The notes: generated by a model not told the origin, from the sequence alone. 64,000 nucleotides of DNA from Auanema rhodensis (GCA_964057225.1 OZ059894.1:11046131-11110130), one strand, 5' to 3'; positions 27,101-36,799 are shown, counted from the first letter of the stretch. Numbers and translations are program-made.

Positions 27101-30100
27101 AACTGCTCGAACCGTTAGACATGTAAAGATTACTATATATATTTGTTCACTTTTTCTATATTTAATGGGTCCGATACAGTCTAGCCCCGTATGCTTAAAT
27201 GGCATAGCTTTTGTAATTCGATCTTCTGGCAGAGGTGCCAGAAAATCTGTGGTGAATGGGCGACTGAGTATTTTTTGACACGGGACGCACTTTTTTATAA
27301 TTGATTTGCATACCTGCCTTGTTCCTGCCATGAAGAACTTTTGAAGAAATAGGCTGATCAGATGTGTAGTTCCCAGGTGTGCATTTTCTTTATGTATGGA
27401 AAGCAAAATTAGTTTACCTAAATCAGATTTTTTGGGTAGTAAAAAGGGGTACTTTGTGGATGCAGGCAATTTGGCGTTAAGCAAACGTGTTTGAATTATA
27501 CGTAATCCGTTGTTATCCTTGGTGGTGCGAAATTGCTTTATTTCCGATTGTTTTAATTTTTTCTGGGCCTCTTGTATAAGAAAGAGATCTGCGGTTTGGG
27601 ATTGCTGCTTTTCCTTTTGCGCTCGTTGTAGCATGGTTGATGTTGGGGTTTTGTTTATTTTCTGCAATAGTACTAGCGCGGCTTTAAATACCAAACCTGT
27701 GGTCCGTTGTAGTTTGGAGTACGAATTAAATCTTCCTGGTTGTATTATTGACTCGTATGATTGAATATCAGTAGATACGGGTAGAATGAGCATGGGGGGT
27801 TCGTCTTCGTCTATTGGAGCGGTGAGTTCCTTTATTGGTCTGTTGTCCATTTGTGATAGCCATGGTGGAGAAAACAACCAGCGTTCCTTTAACAGATTTT
27901 GGTCTGTTGTCCCTCTAGTTCCAATGTCTGCTGGATTATGGTCAGTATCAACATAGTGGAAGTGTAGTGAAGCTTTTTGAGCTTCCAACCTTCTTCCTAT
28001 TTCTTCAATGTTTTGCCGCATATTACTGATAAAAACGGGGACACTTTTTTTCGTTATAAGCCAAGATAGAGCTATTTGGCTATCTGACGCAATGTTAATT
28101 GCCAGATTCGGCTCGTTCAAATTATTGTATATTGTTTCCGCGATTTTCATTCCCATAAAAATTGCGGATAGTTCTAAGCGCGGGATGGTCAAAGTCCTAT
28201 TTTTGGGGGCTAATTTTACTTTCCCCATTATGATTGGAGCTCTTTCTGTGCTGGTAGTTAAATAGGCGCATGCTGCAATAGCTTTTGTGCTTGCGTCTAC
28301 AAAAACCCACAGTTCTTTCTTGTCTCTTTTGCTAGATAATTCCCGCGGAACTTCAATGTTGAACGGCCCTATCTTTGTGCTGGCTTTGTTCCAATCGGCG
28401 ACGAGATCCTCGGGGACTTGCTCCTTCCAATCGACATTGCTGTTCATTACTTGTCTTAAAATAATTTTATATGGAAGTAGGAGCGGTGCCGCTAGTCCTA
28501 TGGGGTCATATATGCTGTGTAAACTACTCAGCATATCTCGTTTAGTAAAAGACTGTTGCATACGCATTTGTCCTGTTAATACAAACGAATCTTTACCGGC
28601 GTTATATAGCACACCTAGTATTTTGGGATTTTTATCTGGGTGGTGATCTATCGCCGGAATTTCGTTGTTAAAATGGGATGAGTTACTAAAGTATTCTCTA
28701 ACATTCATCGAAATTTGAGAGAATATTTTCTTTGAATCTTTATATAAATCGGTTAGTTCTTTTTGATCATTGGTTATATAAAAAATATTATCTACATAAA
28801 GATATCTTAGGGTTTTTTCTACAAATGGTGAGGTGTGGCTATTCAAATACGCGTGTAACGACATGTTTAATACAGCGGGGCTTGCCGTAATGCCAAAAGC
28901 TAACCTATTAAATCGAAATTCTATTATATTGTTTGGTGTAGGCGGCTTATTGACATCTTTCAACCAAAGAAAGCGACAGAGATCTTTACAATCATTAGCT
29001 ATGCGTATTTGTGTGAAAGCACCTTCAATATCACACATCAGAAAATACGATTTGGTACGAATACCTATCAAGATATCGAGAATTTTGTTGGTGAAGCTCT
29101 CACCTGTTGAGGTTATGTCATTTAGAGAGAGTTGTCCTTTTTGTTTAGCAGATGCGTTAAAGACTATGCGAAGAGGCTTGGTTTTTTGGGGTTTCCACAC
29201 ACCGCGATGTGGCATATAATAAGTTCTGGTCGCCTCAACATCTGCCGGGACTAACTCTATTACGTTTTCTTTTAAATATTGTGAGAACGTTTCTTGATAG
29301 TATTTTTGCTGATTGGGGTCTTTTTGTAAGGATATTTGAAGACGATTAAGTGTTGCCAAAGCAAGATTACGGTTAGATTGAATATTTATGGCGTTTTTCT
29401 TTAGTGGGAGAGGGGCGGTTATGTAGCCGTTATCAAACGTAAGTAAAGTAGAATATTCGTTATAGAATAGTTCTGATTTGTTCAAAGCTCCTTCATGTGG
29501 AGCAATGCCCAAACTATCTATTTCGAATAATTGTTTAATCATAACTTCCTCCGGTATTTGAGGGTTTATGATTAAGGAATGGACGGCTATGGATTCATGG
29601 GTATTATTTGTTTTTCCATAAATACAGGGACCAAAGTGGGTGTGTTTAATTTTTAGACCCGATGGTAATGAAATGGATGGCTCTTCAGTTATTACTGAAT
29701 CATACCAATCCATACCTAACAAAATGTCGGGTGAGAATGTTTCCCCATTAATGAATTGATTGGTGACGGAAATTTTGGTTTTTTCAAGAAATTCTCTATC
29801 CCGGATTTGTAGAGAACAGCATTTTAGGTTTCCGGTGAGTGGTTTTGGGGATGTTAGCAAAATTAGTTTAATTATTTTTCCATATGGGGTTTGCAAAATA
29901 GCTTCGACTGTTTTTGTTTCAAAAGTTTCTTTATTGCCCGAAAATCCGGTTGCTGTAATGTTTTGTGTTGCTAAGGTATTCAAGTTGCATGTCTCAGCTG
30001 TTTTTTGATGGATGAAGCTTTGAGTTGCTCCGGGGTCAAGAAATATGGTTTTAGTATGATAAGTGTTTGTTAAAGGATTTAAGAGAGAGATTTGAGAAGT

Positions 30101-31396
30101 CATGAGGTAAGCGGGAGAAGGATGGAAAGATTTAGATATAGTGGTGCAATTCATGGACGGTTTAGTAATTTTGATGGTTGGCTTAGGTAGGCATAAAGTA
30201 TAATTATGCTCTTTTTTGCAGTTTCGGCAACTTTCGAATTTGCACTTACTGCTTGAGTGTGTTGGACTAAAGCAAATCCAACACCTATTTTTTCTCTTTA
30301 TAATCTCTCTTCGTTCTTGGGGGGTGGTTATCGTGGGGCATTTTGTAGGGCGATGACCCTGCTTATCGCAAAAAACGCAGGGTCGTTCTGATTTTTCTGA
30401 GGATTTGATGGGTTTTGAGAAAAAAGGCTGAGTTTGGTCTCGATACTGAGGTTCGGATCGTTCTCGTCTTAAATAAGCCGAGGTTTCCTTTGAGTATGCT
30501 ATACCCTCTATGTCCTTCAGAATTTGACTTATAGTATTTTCGCCGGGCGATCGCCAACAGCGCATATCTATAATTTCTTCAGGAAATTTCTCAGATATCT
30601 CTGTGACCCAAGCTGGGTCTTCAGTATTGTATATATATTTAGATCTTGCTCTGTCGAGTTGGTCGAGCAAAGCTCGAATCTCATTAACTCGGGATCTCAA
30701 AGAGGTGGGGTCGGATTTTGCGACAGGTAATCTCCTGATATTACGGTATATGCGAAAGTCAACCGCTAATATCGGTTGATATGTGTTTTGTAAGGTTTCG
30801 ATTATTTGGTGATAAAATTCGCCGTTTAAAGGCTTATTCTCGAGATGAACCCTGGCAGGTCCTTGTAGGGCTTCTGCCAAAAAAATGTTTTTCTGTTGTA
30901 TATTTAGGCTAGGTTCATTGTGAATGAGGGTTTTGAATTGGTTCCAAAAGAGTGGAAATGTTAAGGAGTCTCCGTTAAATGTGGGAATCGAAAGTTGAGG
31001 TGTTTTAACGGAGAGACCAAAGCTAGTTCGCGTTGGTCTTTTATTCCGATCCGACTCTTGGTCGTCTTCGGAATCGGGGAGGGGTTGTTTTTTAGCTGTT
31101 TTGGTTTCTAGTTCCAAAATCAGGATGTTCGCTCTTGTTACTGTGTCAGCATGAAGCGTGGTTACCTCGTTTATTCTTCTGTTCAATTCAGAAAACGTAG
31201 GTTCGGGGAGAAGAGAAGCAAGAGTAGCGAGAGATGATTCTTCAGACCTAAGTTGTGTGAGAGATGTGTGTAGGCGTAGAAGCGAAATGTTTTCTTGGTT
31301 CTCAGTTTTAGTTTTTATGAGTAGTTTGGCTAGTTGCTCAAATTTGTCTGCGAAATTGTGAAGTTTTTCATTGAAAACTTCTTCAGTACGGTCCAT
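24179..31396 (-). CDS. Gag-Pol-Env polyprotein of BEL/Pao element (2405 aa)
   Basis: One open frame with the usual BEL order. The N-terminal Gag has a helical start, then two zinc knuckles near 345 and 377 (CVFCDKQGHRPTKC, CWICFSPTHSSSKC). The protease core reads FLDPGATQSF near 454. RT has CDIEGAF and, at 867-870, YVDN rather than the common YVDD. RNase H (VFVDAS, SDSQIALSW) is near 1030, the integrase zinc site near 1345-1375, and its catalytic Asp, Asp, Glu in LDCIGP, RSDNGSNF and WTGGVWERL. From about 1745 an envelope-like part follows: a signal-like segment, a small ectodomain, a membrane segment near 1850, a second signal, then a Cys-rich ectodomain with a CPWGTGC..GGGLFNSCGLPIEGC region recalling class II (phlebovirus Gc-like) fusion proteins, and a C-terminal membrane anchor near 2355-2390. 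Known nematode BEL elements carry phlebovirus-derived env, which fits. Confidence 0.9.
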   Translation of the reverse strand: MDRTEEVFNEKLHNFADKFEQLAKLLIKTKTENQENISLLRLHTSLTQLRSEESSLATLASLLPEPTFSELNRRINEVTTLHADTVTRANILILELETKTAKKQPLPDSEDDQESDRNKRPTRTSFGLSVKTPQLSIPTFNGDSLTFPLFWNQFKTLIHNEPSLNIQQKNIFLAEALQGPARVHLENKPLNGEFYHQIIETLQNTYQPILAVDFRIYRNIRRLPVAKSDPTSLRSRVNEIRALLDQLDRARSKYIYNTEDPAWVTEISEKFPEEIIDMRCWRSPGENTISQILKDIEGIAYSKETSAYLRRERSEPQYRDQTQPFFSKPIKSSEKSERPCVFCDKQGHRPTKCPTITTPQERREIIKRKNRCWICFSPTHSSSKCKFESCRNCKKEHNYTLCLPKPTIKITKPSMNCTTISKSFHPSPAYLMTSQISLLNPLTNTYHTKTIFLDPGATQSFIHQKTAETCNLNTLATQNITATGFSGNKETFETKTVEAILQTPYGKIIKLILLTSPKPLTGNLKCCSLQIRDREFLEKTKISVTNQFINGETFSPDILLGMDWYDSVITEEPSISLPSGLKIKHTHFGPCIYGKTNNTHESIAVHSLIINPQIPEEVMIKQLFEIDSLGIAPHEGALNKSELFYNEYSTLLTFDNGYITAPLPLKKNAINIQSNRNLALATLNRLQISLQKDPNQQKYYQETFSQYLKENVIELVPADVEATRTYYMPHRGVWKPQKTKPLRIVFNASAKQKGQLSLNDITSTGESFTNKILDILIGIRTKSYFLMCDIEGAFTQIRIANDCKDLCRFLWLKDVNKPPTPNNIIEFRFNRLAFGITASPAVLNMSLHAYLNSHTSPFVEKTLRYLYVDNIFYITNDQKELTDLYKDSKKIFSQISMNVREYFSNSSHFNNEIPAIDHHPDKNPKILGVLYNAGKDSFVLTGQMRMQQSFTKRDMLSSLHSIYDPIGLAAPLLLPYKIILRQVMNSNVDWKEQVPEDLVADWNKASTKIGPFNIEVPRELSSKRDKKELWVFVDASTKAIAACAYLTTSTERAPIIMGKVKLAPKNRTLTIPRLELSAIFMGMKIAETIYNNLNEPNLAINIASDSQIALSWLITKKSVPVFISNMRQNIEEIGRRLEAQKASLHFHYVDTDHNPADIGTRGTTDQNLLKERWLFSPPWLSQMDNRPIKELTAPIDEDEPPMLILPVSTDIQSYESIIQPGRFNSYSKLQRTTGLVFKAALVLLQKINKTPTSTMLQRAQKEKQQSQTADLFLIQEAQKKLKQSEIKQFRTTKDNNGLRIIQTRLLNAKLPASTKYPFLLPKKSDLGKLILLSIHKENAHLGTTHLISLFLQKFFMAGTRQVCKSIIKKCVPCQKILSRPFTTDFLAPLPEDRITKAMPFKHTGLDCIGPIKYRKSEQIYIVIFTCLTVRAVHLEPINDMTSNTFLNAFIRFVARRGLPDVIRSDNGSNFVHSAKILNMLETYDSEHRTSFTKFLQKHHITWIFNTPSAPWTGGVWERLVAIVKTSLYKSLQLKLVNKDQLTTAIIKIEGIINSRPITYTNSDNVDDRPLTPADFLNNGSPVLVPGGNVEQLGQALDEPNPIQTNKEAFENLQKVEIIAESFWDRWSKEYLLCLRNAHASTKQTHRSSNHPTLNEVVLVEEDNLNRCNWQMARITALLPSSDNIFRSARIKLGNGKELTKPVEKLYPLELKDNFDKEREPQEITVNHLSHTPTNPNRLRNIFRFLMLIQIFSVAMTQPIIRCSTSQVVFPAQPNHSTICIDSSCHNLSAHQSKIIPLPISVLPKTASVSRFNLESTQNQTCKLPHPCDFPPPFILHIIGNPHCNPILAILIVLTPLIGCALLFISCGLIYRRLRTYRRQNEPTISYIPSLLFTLFFLICQAQACGSPNAHKNIEIFCDDIQNCTKITNEEISFNPLQNSLCSYIKYQNSTIGKLEIQLIQHKFSCQKVSQGFTRITNLTIHSSHRCAGTTHCPWGTGCDDIRQDTFVSELYSAYENPGRTYCTRAGGGLFNSCGLPIEGCILFRPTYQPENKEVYEEIKCIQWKQEVQAKLTIIYLNNTQKYDILLQPYRKYEFHGISLQISSVTAKATTELYNKIFLTSETNNYMITEQIKPAVICSNARMAADKFNACHIRKPCPCLGAAAQLSCNCDSATQRELKKYELPKINTNYRITKEAGTITVLSKMEESTLTMQNPQFSIESLYTNRHPCFSDFQMITGCYKCREGTTLNMTCETKDELNAILNCDSFSTIIRCSDKNPATTIKLYFNEPKVQENCTLTCGRATKQFIQLSTRLHYISDTTISEELIKLHNGTSGLSWNLPNLEPLIEVIQDNWKWIVPVVAAVTACSYILYTALSFLAPFLLPAILSYCCLKNSNRNPRPAMSANA

Positions 31397-31695
31397 TGCT
31401 ACCGTTTTTTGATTTTTTGATGCAAAATGTATGACTTTTGAATTTCTTAGTTGAATTGTTGCAAAATGTGTTGGTAACTTTTTTGATATTGAGATTGAGA
31501 TAGAGATAGAGATTCAGATGAGATGAGATGAAGCAAAGAAGTTTAAAGAATGTGATGATGAAGAAAAGTAAACAAAGGAACTGAGAAATAAAAAGTGAGA
31601 ATAGAAAATAATACAAAAAGGTTTCTAACAATTGATACCTGATTTGGACGATGCACCAATTTGGACTATGAATCCAAGAGTTATTCCAGGGGAAT
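31096..31695 (-). repeat. 600-bp tandem duplication, copy A (LTR tail, primer site, leader, gag start)
   Basis: Matches 31696-32295 base for base by eye, offset by exactly 600. It includes 36 bp of LTR end, the primer site, the leader and the first 101 Gag codons. This copy continues into the full ORF. Confidence 0.9.
31397..31659 (-). other. BEL leader, copy next to the main ORF
   Basis: About 260 bp from the second primer-binding-site copy to the ATG, purine-poor in sense and rich in short CAT/TCT repeats. No feature beyond the primer site at its right end. Confidence 0.6.
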
Positions 31696-32295
31696 CTGTT
31701 TTGGTTTCTAGTTCCAAAATCAGGATGTTCGCTCTTGTTACTGTGTCAGCATGAAGCGTGGTTACCTCGTTTATTCTTCTGTTCAATTCAGAAAACGTAG
31801 GTTCGGGGAGAAGAGAAGCAAGAGTAGCGAGAGATGATTCTTCAGACCTAAGTTGTGTGAGAGATGTGTGTAGGCGTAGAAGCGAAATGTTTTCTTGGTT
31901 CTCAGTTTTAGTTTTTATGAGTAGTTTGGCTAGTTGCTCAAATTTGTCTGCGAAATTGTGAAGTTTTTCATTGAAAACTTCTTCAGTACGGTCCATTGCT
32001 ACCGTTTTTTGATTTTTTGATGCAAAATGTATGACTTTTGAATTTCTTAGTTGAATTGTTGCAAAATGTGTTGGTAACTTTTTTGATATTGAGATTGAGA
32101 TAGAGATAGAGATTCAGATGAGATGAGATGAAGCAAAGAAGTTTAAAGAATGTGATGATGAAGAAAAGTAAACAAAGGAACTGAGAAATAAAAAGTGAGA
32201 ATAGAAAATAATACAAAAAGGTTTCTAACAATTGATACCTGATTTGGACGATGCACCAATTTGGACTATGAATCCAAGAGTTATTCCAGGGGAAT
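31696..32295 (-). repeat. 600-bp tandem duplication, copy B (next to 5' LTR)
   Basis: Second copy. Its gag start (ATG at 31996) opens a frame of only 123 codons, 31625-31996, which leaves Gag after about 100 codons and runs into the LTR tail of copy A. The break joins LTR and gag where both have CTGT, suggesting a microhomology or template-switch event. The upstream ATG could reduce translation of the main ORF. Confidence 0.88.
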
Positions 32296-32700
32296 AGCTG
32301 TAGTATTACTCGTTCGACGTGATACAGGAGTTAATACCGTTTAGGAGTATTAACGAAGGTTGATACTCGAAGAGAATATTATCAGGGTTGAACTTCGCAG
32401 ATTTGGGTTTAAAAGGTTTATTAAATAAAGATGGTACAGTGGTAGAAAGGTTAGATTTTAAAGTGAAGGTTTCTTGGGTTTATATATGATTTAGCTTAAG
32501 GGTGATATTTGATATTTGAATAGAAAGGTCACGTTAATGTAAACTATAGAGGTGATAAAAGTTCAACATCCTTTGAGAATGTTGCGCAATAGGTTAATGA
32601 TACAATTATTCGGTTAATAGATAATGGTTTAGTATTTCAGAAGAGTTATGTTTATATTGTAAATCATTATATTTTGTTAATAGTCAGGCATTTGCCGACA
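32260..32700 (-). repeat. 5' LTR of BEL element
   Basis: 441 bp, matching the 3' LTR. It is followed on the right by TAAGC and the ordinary 5S upstream spacer. Confidence 0.92.
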
Positions 32701-32947
32701 TAAGCAATGTTATATTCTTCATTATCAGTTATATCACTCTAAATCTTGTTGTTAATAGTTAGGACCACAAAGAAAACAACAGGAACAGTAACAAATGAAA
32801 TGCCCAAACTTTACAGTGTTCGAGTTATTTACAGTATCTAAGACTACCTCTGTCGTGTTATTAGAGCAAACATTCGATTAACAACAACTTTTTTTTAGTT
32901 ATCAAAGCTTTTTTATTTCTTCAAAAAATTTCAAATAAAATATAAAA
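32701..32947. other. Spacer between 5S genes, unit 2
   Basis: The normal upstream flank of 5S gene 3 (aatgttatattc type), displaced by the BEL element, then the inter-5S spacer. Nothing further seen. Confidence 0.7.
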
Positions 32948-33065
32948 GCTTACGACACCCGGGATTCCCAAGCCGTCTCCGATCCAAGTACTAACCGGGC
33001 CCAACGTTGCTTGACTTGCCAGATCGGACGGGATGGCGTACTTTCAACGTGGTATGGTCGTAAGC
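32948..33065 (-). rRNA. 5S ribosomal RNA gene 4
   Basis: Intact 118-nt gene with an aatgtcatattc-type upstream flank. No insertion beside it. Confidence 0.97.
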
Positions 33066-33207
33066 AATGTCATATTCTTCATTATCAGTTATATCACTCT
33101 AAATCTTGTTGTTAATAGATACGACCACAAAGAAAACAACAGGAACAGTAACAATAACAAAAAAAATTTTTTTTTCATCTATGTGTCTAAAGGTTAGCCA
33201 TGTATCC

Positions 33208-33209
<2 letters not shown>

Positions 33210-33248
<39 letters not shown>
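33210..33248. repeat. (TA)n microsatellite, unit 3
   Basis: About 38 bp of TA repeats. Confidence 0.9.
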
Positions 33249-33249
<1 letters not shown>

Positions 33250-34431
33250 ACAGTAAAAAGTCCAATCAAGAGAGAAATTTTTTCAACACATAGTTGTTTT
33301 TTTTTTAAATATCATTGTTTTTCCTCATAACTCGGTTTAAACTCGTTCTAACCCGTTGAAATACGTCTAGAAAGTCTTTATAACATGCATATGTATGATA
33401 GAACTTCATATTTATTGTAATAGAAAATTTTATTTTCAGACGTCTTGGTTAACAATGATATGTTTTACCCCCTTATAATTTTTATCATAATGTTCCTTAT
33501 ACGGAACGCTCAATGAAACTTGCTTCCAGAAAAATTTCTTTCTATTTTTTCTTCATATGTACGTAGATACTATAGAGAACTATGATAGAAAACTTTAACA
33601 TTCACGAAATCATCATTTCTCATTACGCTACGGAGGTTTAAAAAGCTGTGTTTTACCTTATAATAGACCGGAAAACCCTTGTGTTAAAACTGGACCGTTT
33701 TTACACATATGAAAATGTCCCGTATTCGGGACCCTAATGTAACTTTTGATTCCCTATATTTTTTTTCATGAAATTTACAATCTACTGTAGAAAGAAGAAT
33801 TATTTTTATAAAAACTGTAAATTTTTGAAAAATGAAAACAAAACGAAAACAAAAACAACTTTTTTTTGAACATTTTCTCACACAAGGGTCCCCCCTTACC
33901 TACTTTTTTTCTCATTACTCGTTTCAACCTCATCCGATCACTCTGCAAACATGTTTAATCGTTCTAACTTGTTGAAATACGTCTTAAAAGTCTAAACAAC
34001 ATGCATATGCATAATAGAAACCACCCGAATAGGCCCCCACGCACTAAACGAGATATATACATTACCAGTATAGTAATAGAACACATATTGAAGATTAATT
34101 CGATAAGAACAATTTATTGACGTAGAGAATGTTTGTTCCGAAAAACTACAATATTAAACTATAAAAGTAACAAAAGCGTAGAGGCAGCAAAGACATGAAT
34201 AAACATAAATGTAAATACAGAATTACCAGGTAGTACATAAGTATGACAAAAAATTATAAGAAAGCCATGAAAATAGAAGGTTTGTGAACAAATGAGAGGT
34301 ACATTTTTGATCGTATAGTCATTTCTAAACCGTTCGTATGCTGCAGCATCGTCATAAGCGTCATTCAAGTTGAATTTCCATGTGTACTACACGATTTTCA
34401 TTCTTATTGTTACATTCTTTCCCTGAGGGAA
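33249..34431. other. Array spacer and decayed U2-targeting element, unit 3
   Basis: Spacer as in unit 1 up to about 34072, then the diverged U2 target copy (34073-34112) and the degraded element tail. A few single-base differences from unit 1 are present, for example in the stretch 34300-34365. Confidence 0.6.
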
Positions 34432-34578
34432 TGGGCCGTTCCCGCCAGCAGTGCAAGAGCGGGTCGACCCGTGAGGTGGAGCTAGCAAGCCAGCATCTAC
34501 CTCAAGTCTCAAAAATCGGTTAACCTTATTGTGAACCAATGGAACACATATCGAAGGTTAATTCGATAAGAACGATTA
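34432..34578 (-). pseudogene. U2 snRNA gene lacking its first ~37 nucleotides
   Basis: U2 nucleotides about 38-184. The cap-proximal stem and most of the branch-recognition word are gone, replaced by a truncated retrotransposon tail. Confidence 0.9.
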
Positions 34579-34771
34579 ATGGTTTATTGAATAACTAATG
34601 TTATGATACAATAAATAACCAATAAAAAAGAGCCCAGAATCGGGGAGACGGTATTACCAGTACAACTTAAAACAGCAAGTAATTAAAAAGTACATAATAA
34701 GACACATTGCCAACAGAGGCTAAAACGACTCAAGAGTCGGGGGAGTGGGTTAAAAATAAAAAAAAAAAAAA
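34579..34771 (-). mobile_element. 5'-truncated U2-specific retrotransposon (3' region only, ~193 bp)
   Basis: Matches the 3' untranslated end of the element at 19371-23097 (its positions 19371 to about 19550), with a few differences, and ends at the same U2 site. Its 5' junction is a T-run in sense that joins U2 at nucleotide 1, so U2 nucleotides 2-37 were lost. Confidence 0.88.
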
Positions 34772-35215
34772 TACAGCATAGCCATGAGTATCAAAGACAT
34801 CAAGCAAATGTATCGTACTTGTTACGAGTGCACTCTCTCATTTGAATATAAAAGTGTGGTTTGACAATCTTGACTGTACAGGTCATAAATGGCTCATATA
34901 AACTGTGGATTTACTCAACTTTTGGACTTATTTTTTTCTTATTCGAAGCGCTGCACTTTTTTCTATTCTTTTTATTCAAATACTTGTATATAGTTTTATA
35001 TGTACGGTTGCAAAGTTTCCGAATATTTTATATATTTTTATACAATAATTAGGAGAAGGTTAATACAATGAAATCTCCCAACTTTACAGTGTTTGTATTG
35101 CTTACAGTATCTAGAACAACCACTCTTGTAATATTAGAGCACATATCAATCAACAACTTTTTCTAGTTATCAAAGCTTTTTTATTTCTTCAAGATATTTC
35201 AAATAAAATATAAAA
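34772..35215. promoter_or_regulatory. U2 upstream / 5S downstream spacer, unit 3
   Basis: The U2 promoter region, kept to the first transcribed base although the gene behind it is broken. Confidence 0.5.
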
Positions 35216-35333
35216 GCTTACGACACCCGGGATTCCCAAGCCGTCTCCGATCCAAGTACTAACCGGGCCCAACGTTGCTTGACTTGCCAGATCGGACGGG
35301 ATGGCGTACTTTCAACGTGGTATGGTCGTAAGC
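35216..35333 (-). rRNA. 5S ribosomal RNA gene 5
   Basis: Intact 118-nt gene. Gypsy copy 2 begins 50 bp upstream of its first base, with its 3' LTR nearest. Confidence 0.97.
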
Positions 35334-35383
35334 AATGTTATATTCTTCATTATCAGTTATATCACTCTAAATCTTGTTGTTAA

Positions 35384-35722
35384 CGTTCCATATTGGTTCC
35401 TAGGGTTCCGGCTAGGTAACCATATGGACTTTAATAGTGTGAATGCCATTGTAAAAGTAACAGAGAGTAGAGAAAAAGAAGTTTATTCAGAATATGGAAA
35501 TACAATTATAAAAGCAAAATACAATAATCAAATAAATGAAACTACATGTTATGAGAAAGCCAACCTAGTTGCTTTCTCAGGGGTTTATATAGCAAAATAT
35601 TAATTACAAATATAATTGAATTTATACAAAAAGTAGTTCAGGTCTAGTTTCTTATTGAATTCTATTAACCAAAAGTCGGTTGACGTTGTCAACCGCCTTC
35701 TTTATAAGACACGTATGGAACA
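35384..35722 (-). repeat. 3' LTR, Gypsy copy 2
   Basis: 339 bp. Same terminal words as the 386-bp LTR (TGTTCCATAC in sense, ATGGAACG end), same CGGTTGAC/GTCAACCG inverted repeat near the start and a GCTATATAAA TATA box; the middle is diverged and shorter. Confidence 0.92.
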
Positions 35723-35946
35723 TGCCTTATATTGAAAAAGTAGCTGACCTCAGCTATAAGAAATTAGACCTTTTAAGGAAAAGAAACAAAAGAGAAAAAT
35801 ATATATATAAATGAATTAGAATTAGAATACTAGAATAGGAATAATAGTGTAATAGGAATAATATTAAAAAAAATGAAAACAATATAAAAAGAAAAAGAAA
35901 AGAAAAGAAAAGAGAAGAAAAACTATAAATTCACCTCGTGCAGCTG
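35723..35946 (-). promoter_or_regulatory. 3' untranslated region, Gypsy copy 2
   Basis: Contains the conserved palindrome TAGCTGA..TCAGCTA at 35741-35756 and, in sense, TATAAGGCA before the LTR. The rest is pyrimidine-rich in sense. Confidence 0.55.
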
Positions 35947-36579
35947 TTATCCTTCTTCCTCCTCGATTTGTCCCAGCTGGAAGTCGGTCGCGGGTTGCCG
36001 GTCGGCGACCGTCCATATGTGGAACAGGCTGACGTCTGTTAGCAGTTCCGTCGCCTGGCCTGCTATCATCATTTTCTTTCTTTTCTGGTCCGGAGTGGTG
36101 GCGCGCGTCGCCATTAGTATCCTTAAGGCCTGGCTGATCAGGTCTCCCGCCTTCCTAATCGACTGGTTGGTCGATTCCATCATACTTTCTTCTGTCCAGC
36201 TCTTGTGGATCTCTTCCGCGGCCCATCTTGGGATGAGATCCGCGCTAGCTACATTTTCGGAGGCTGGATAGCCTAGATCTTAGCGTAGTTTGTTGATGGT
36301 GGCCTTGGTGCGGGCAGTGGCCTCGGACCAGTTTTGCGCCATTTTGGCCATCTCTTCTTCATCATTGTTACATGAACATTGTAACCTTTCCAGAGTCTCT
36401 ATTAATAGAGTAACTCTGGCTAAATTCTCCGAAAATGATTGGAGAATTCTTATCTTTTTAGTCCTGTTGTTTGTTGTCTCCAGTTGTAGTTCTATCTGGA
36501 GCGAATGAATCTTGATCCACTTTTCCTTGATCATCGCGATAGGTGTCTCGCAGGCTGGTGGAGGGAAGACGAGTGCCAT
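35947..36579 (-). pseudogene. Accessory 3' ORF, Gypsy copy 2, with one in-frame stop
   Basis: Homologue of the 209-codon ORF of copies 1 and 3. It begins MALVFPPPACETP at 36579 and is colinear to its end (GQIEEEEG). One codon, at 36280-36282, is TAA where the other copies have a Gln codon; nothing else breaks the frame. The expected product is either the N-terminal 99 residues or, if the stop is read through, the full protein. A TATA box of the conserved type lies 41 bp upstream. Confidence 0.8.
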
Positions 36580-36799
36580 TCTTGTGGTGCTGGGAGTTTT
36601 TCTGCTTGAGGTGAATTTTGAGCTTATATAGGGTGAAAAAAATAGGTAAGTATATATTTTGTGATACATAGATATTAAGATTGATGATTGGGGAAAACAT
36701 TGTTTTTGTTGTTTGGGTAGCAGATAGAATGAATTATTATAAATTAATAAAAAAAAATTAATGAATAAAGTTATTTTCCCGAAAAGTTTCTATTTTTGA
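36580..36799 (-). promoter_or_regulatory. Spacer with TATA box between polyprotein and accessory ORF, Gypsy copy 2
   Basis: In sense it reads CTATATAAGCTCAAAA (about 36617-36632) and CACCTCAAGCAG, as in copies 1 and 3, but it lacks their long A-tracts. Conservation of these words in an otherwise diverged spacer supports a function. Confidence 0.6.

Larger units (their letters stand above)
23755..32700 (-). mobile_element. BEL/Pao LTR retrotransposon with class II envelope-like region
   Basis: 8.9-kb element. LTRs of 441 bp at 23755-24195 and 32260-32700 look identical, and a 5-bp duplication TAAGC flanks it (23750-23754, 32701-32705). In sense direction it runs: LTR, primer site, leader, start of gag, then a 600-bp tandem duplication of this whole segment, then one 2405-codon ORF that ends inside the 3' LTR. 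The primer site TGGTGCATCG would pair with a tRNA ending CGATGCACCA, compatible with tRNA-Gly (inference). Confidence 0.94.
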
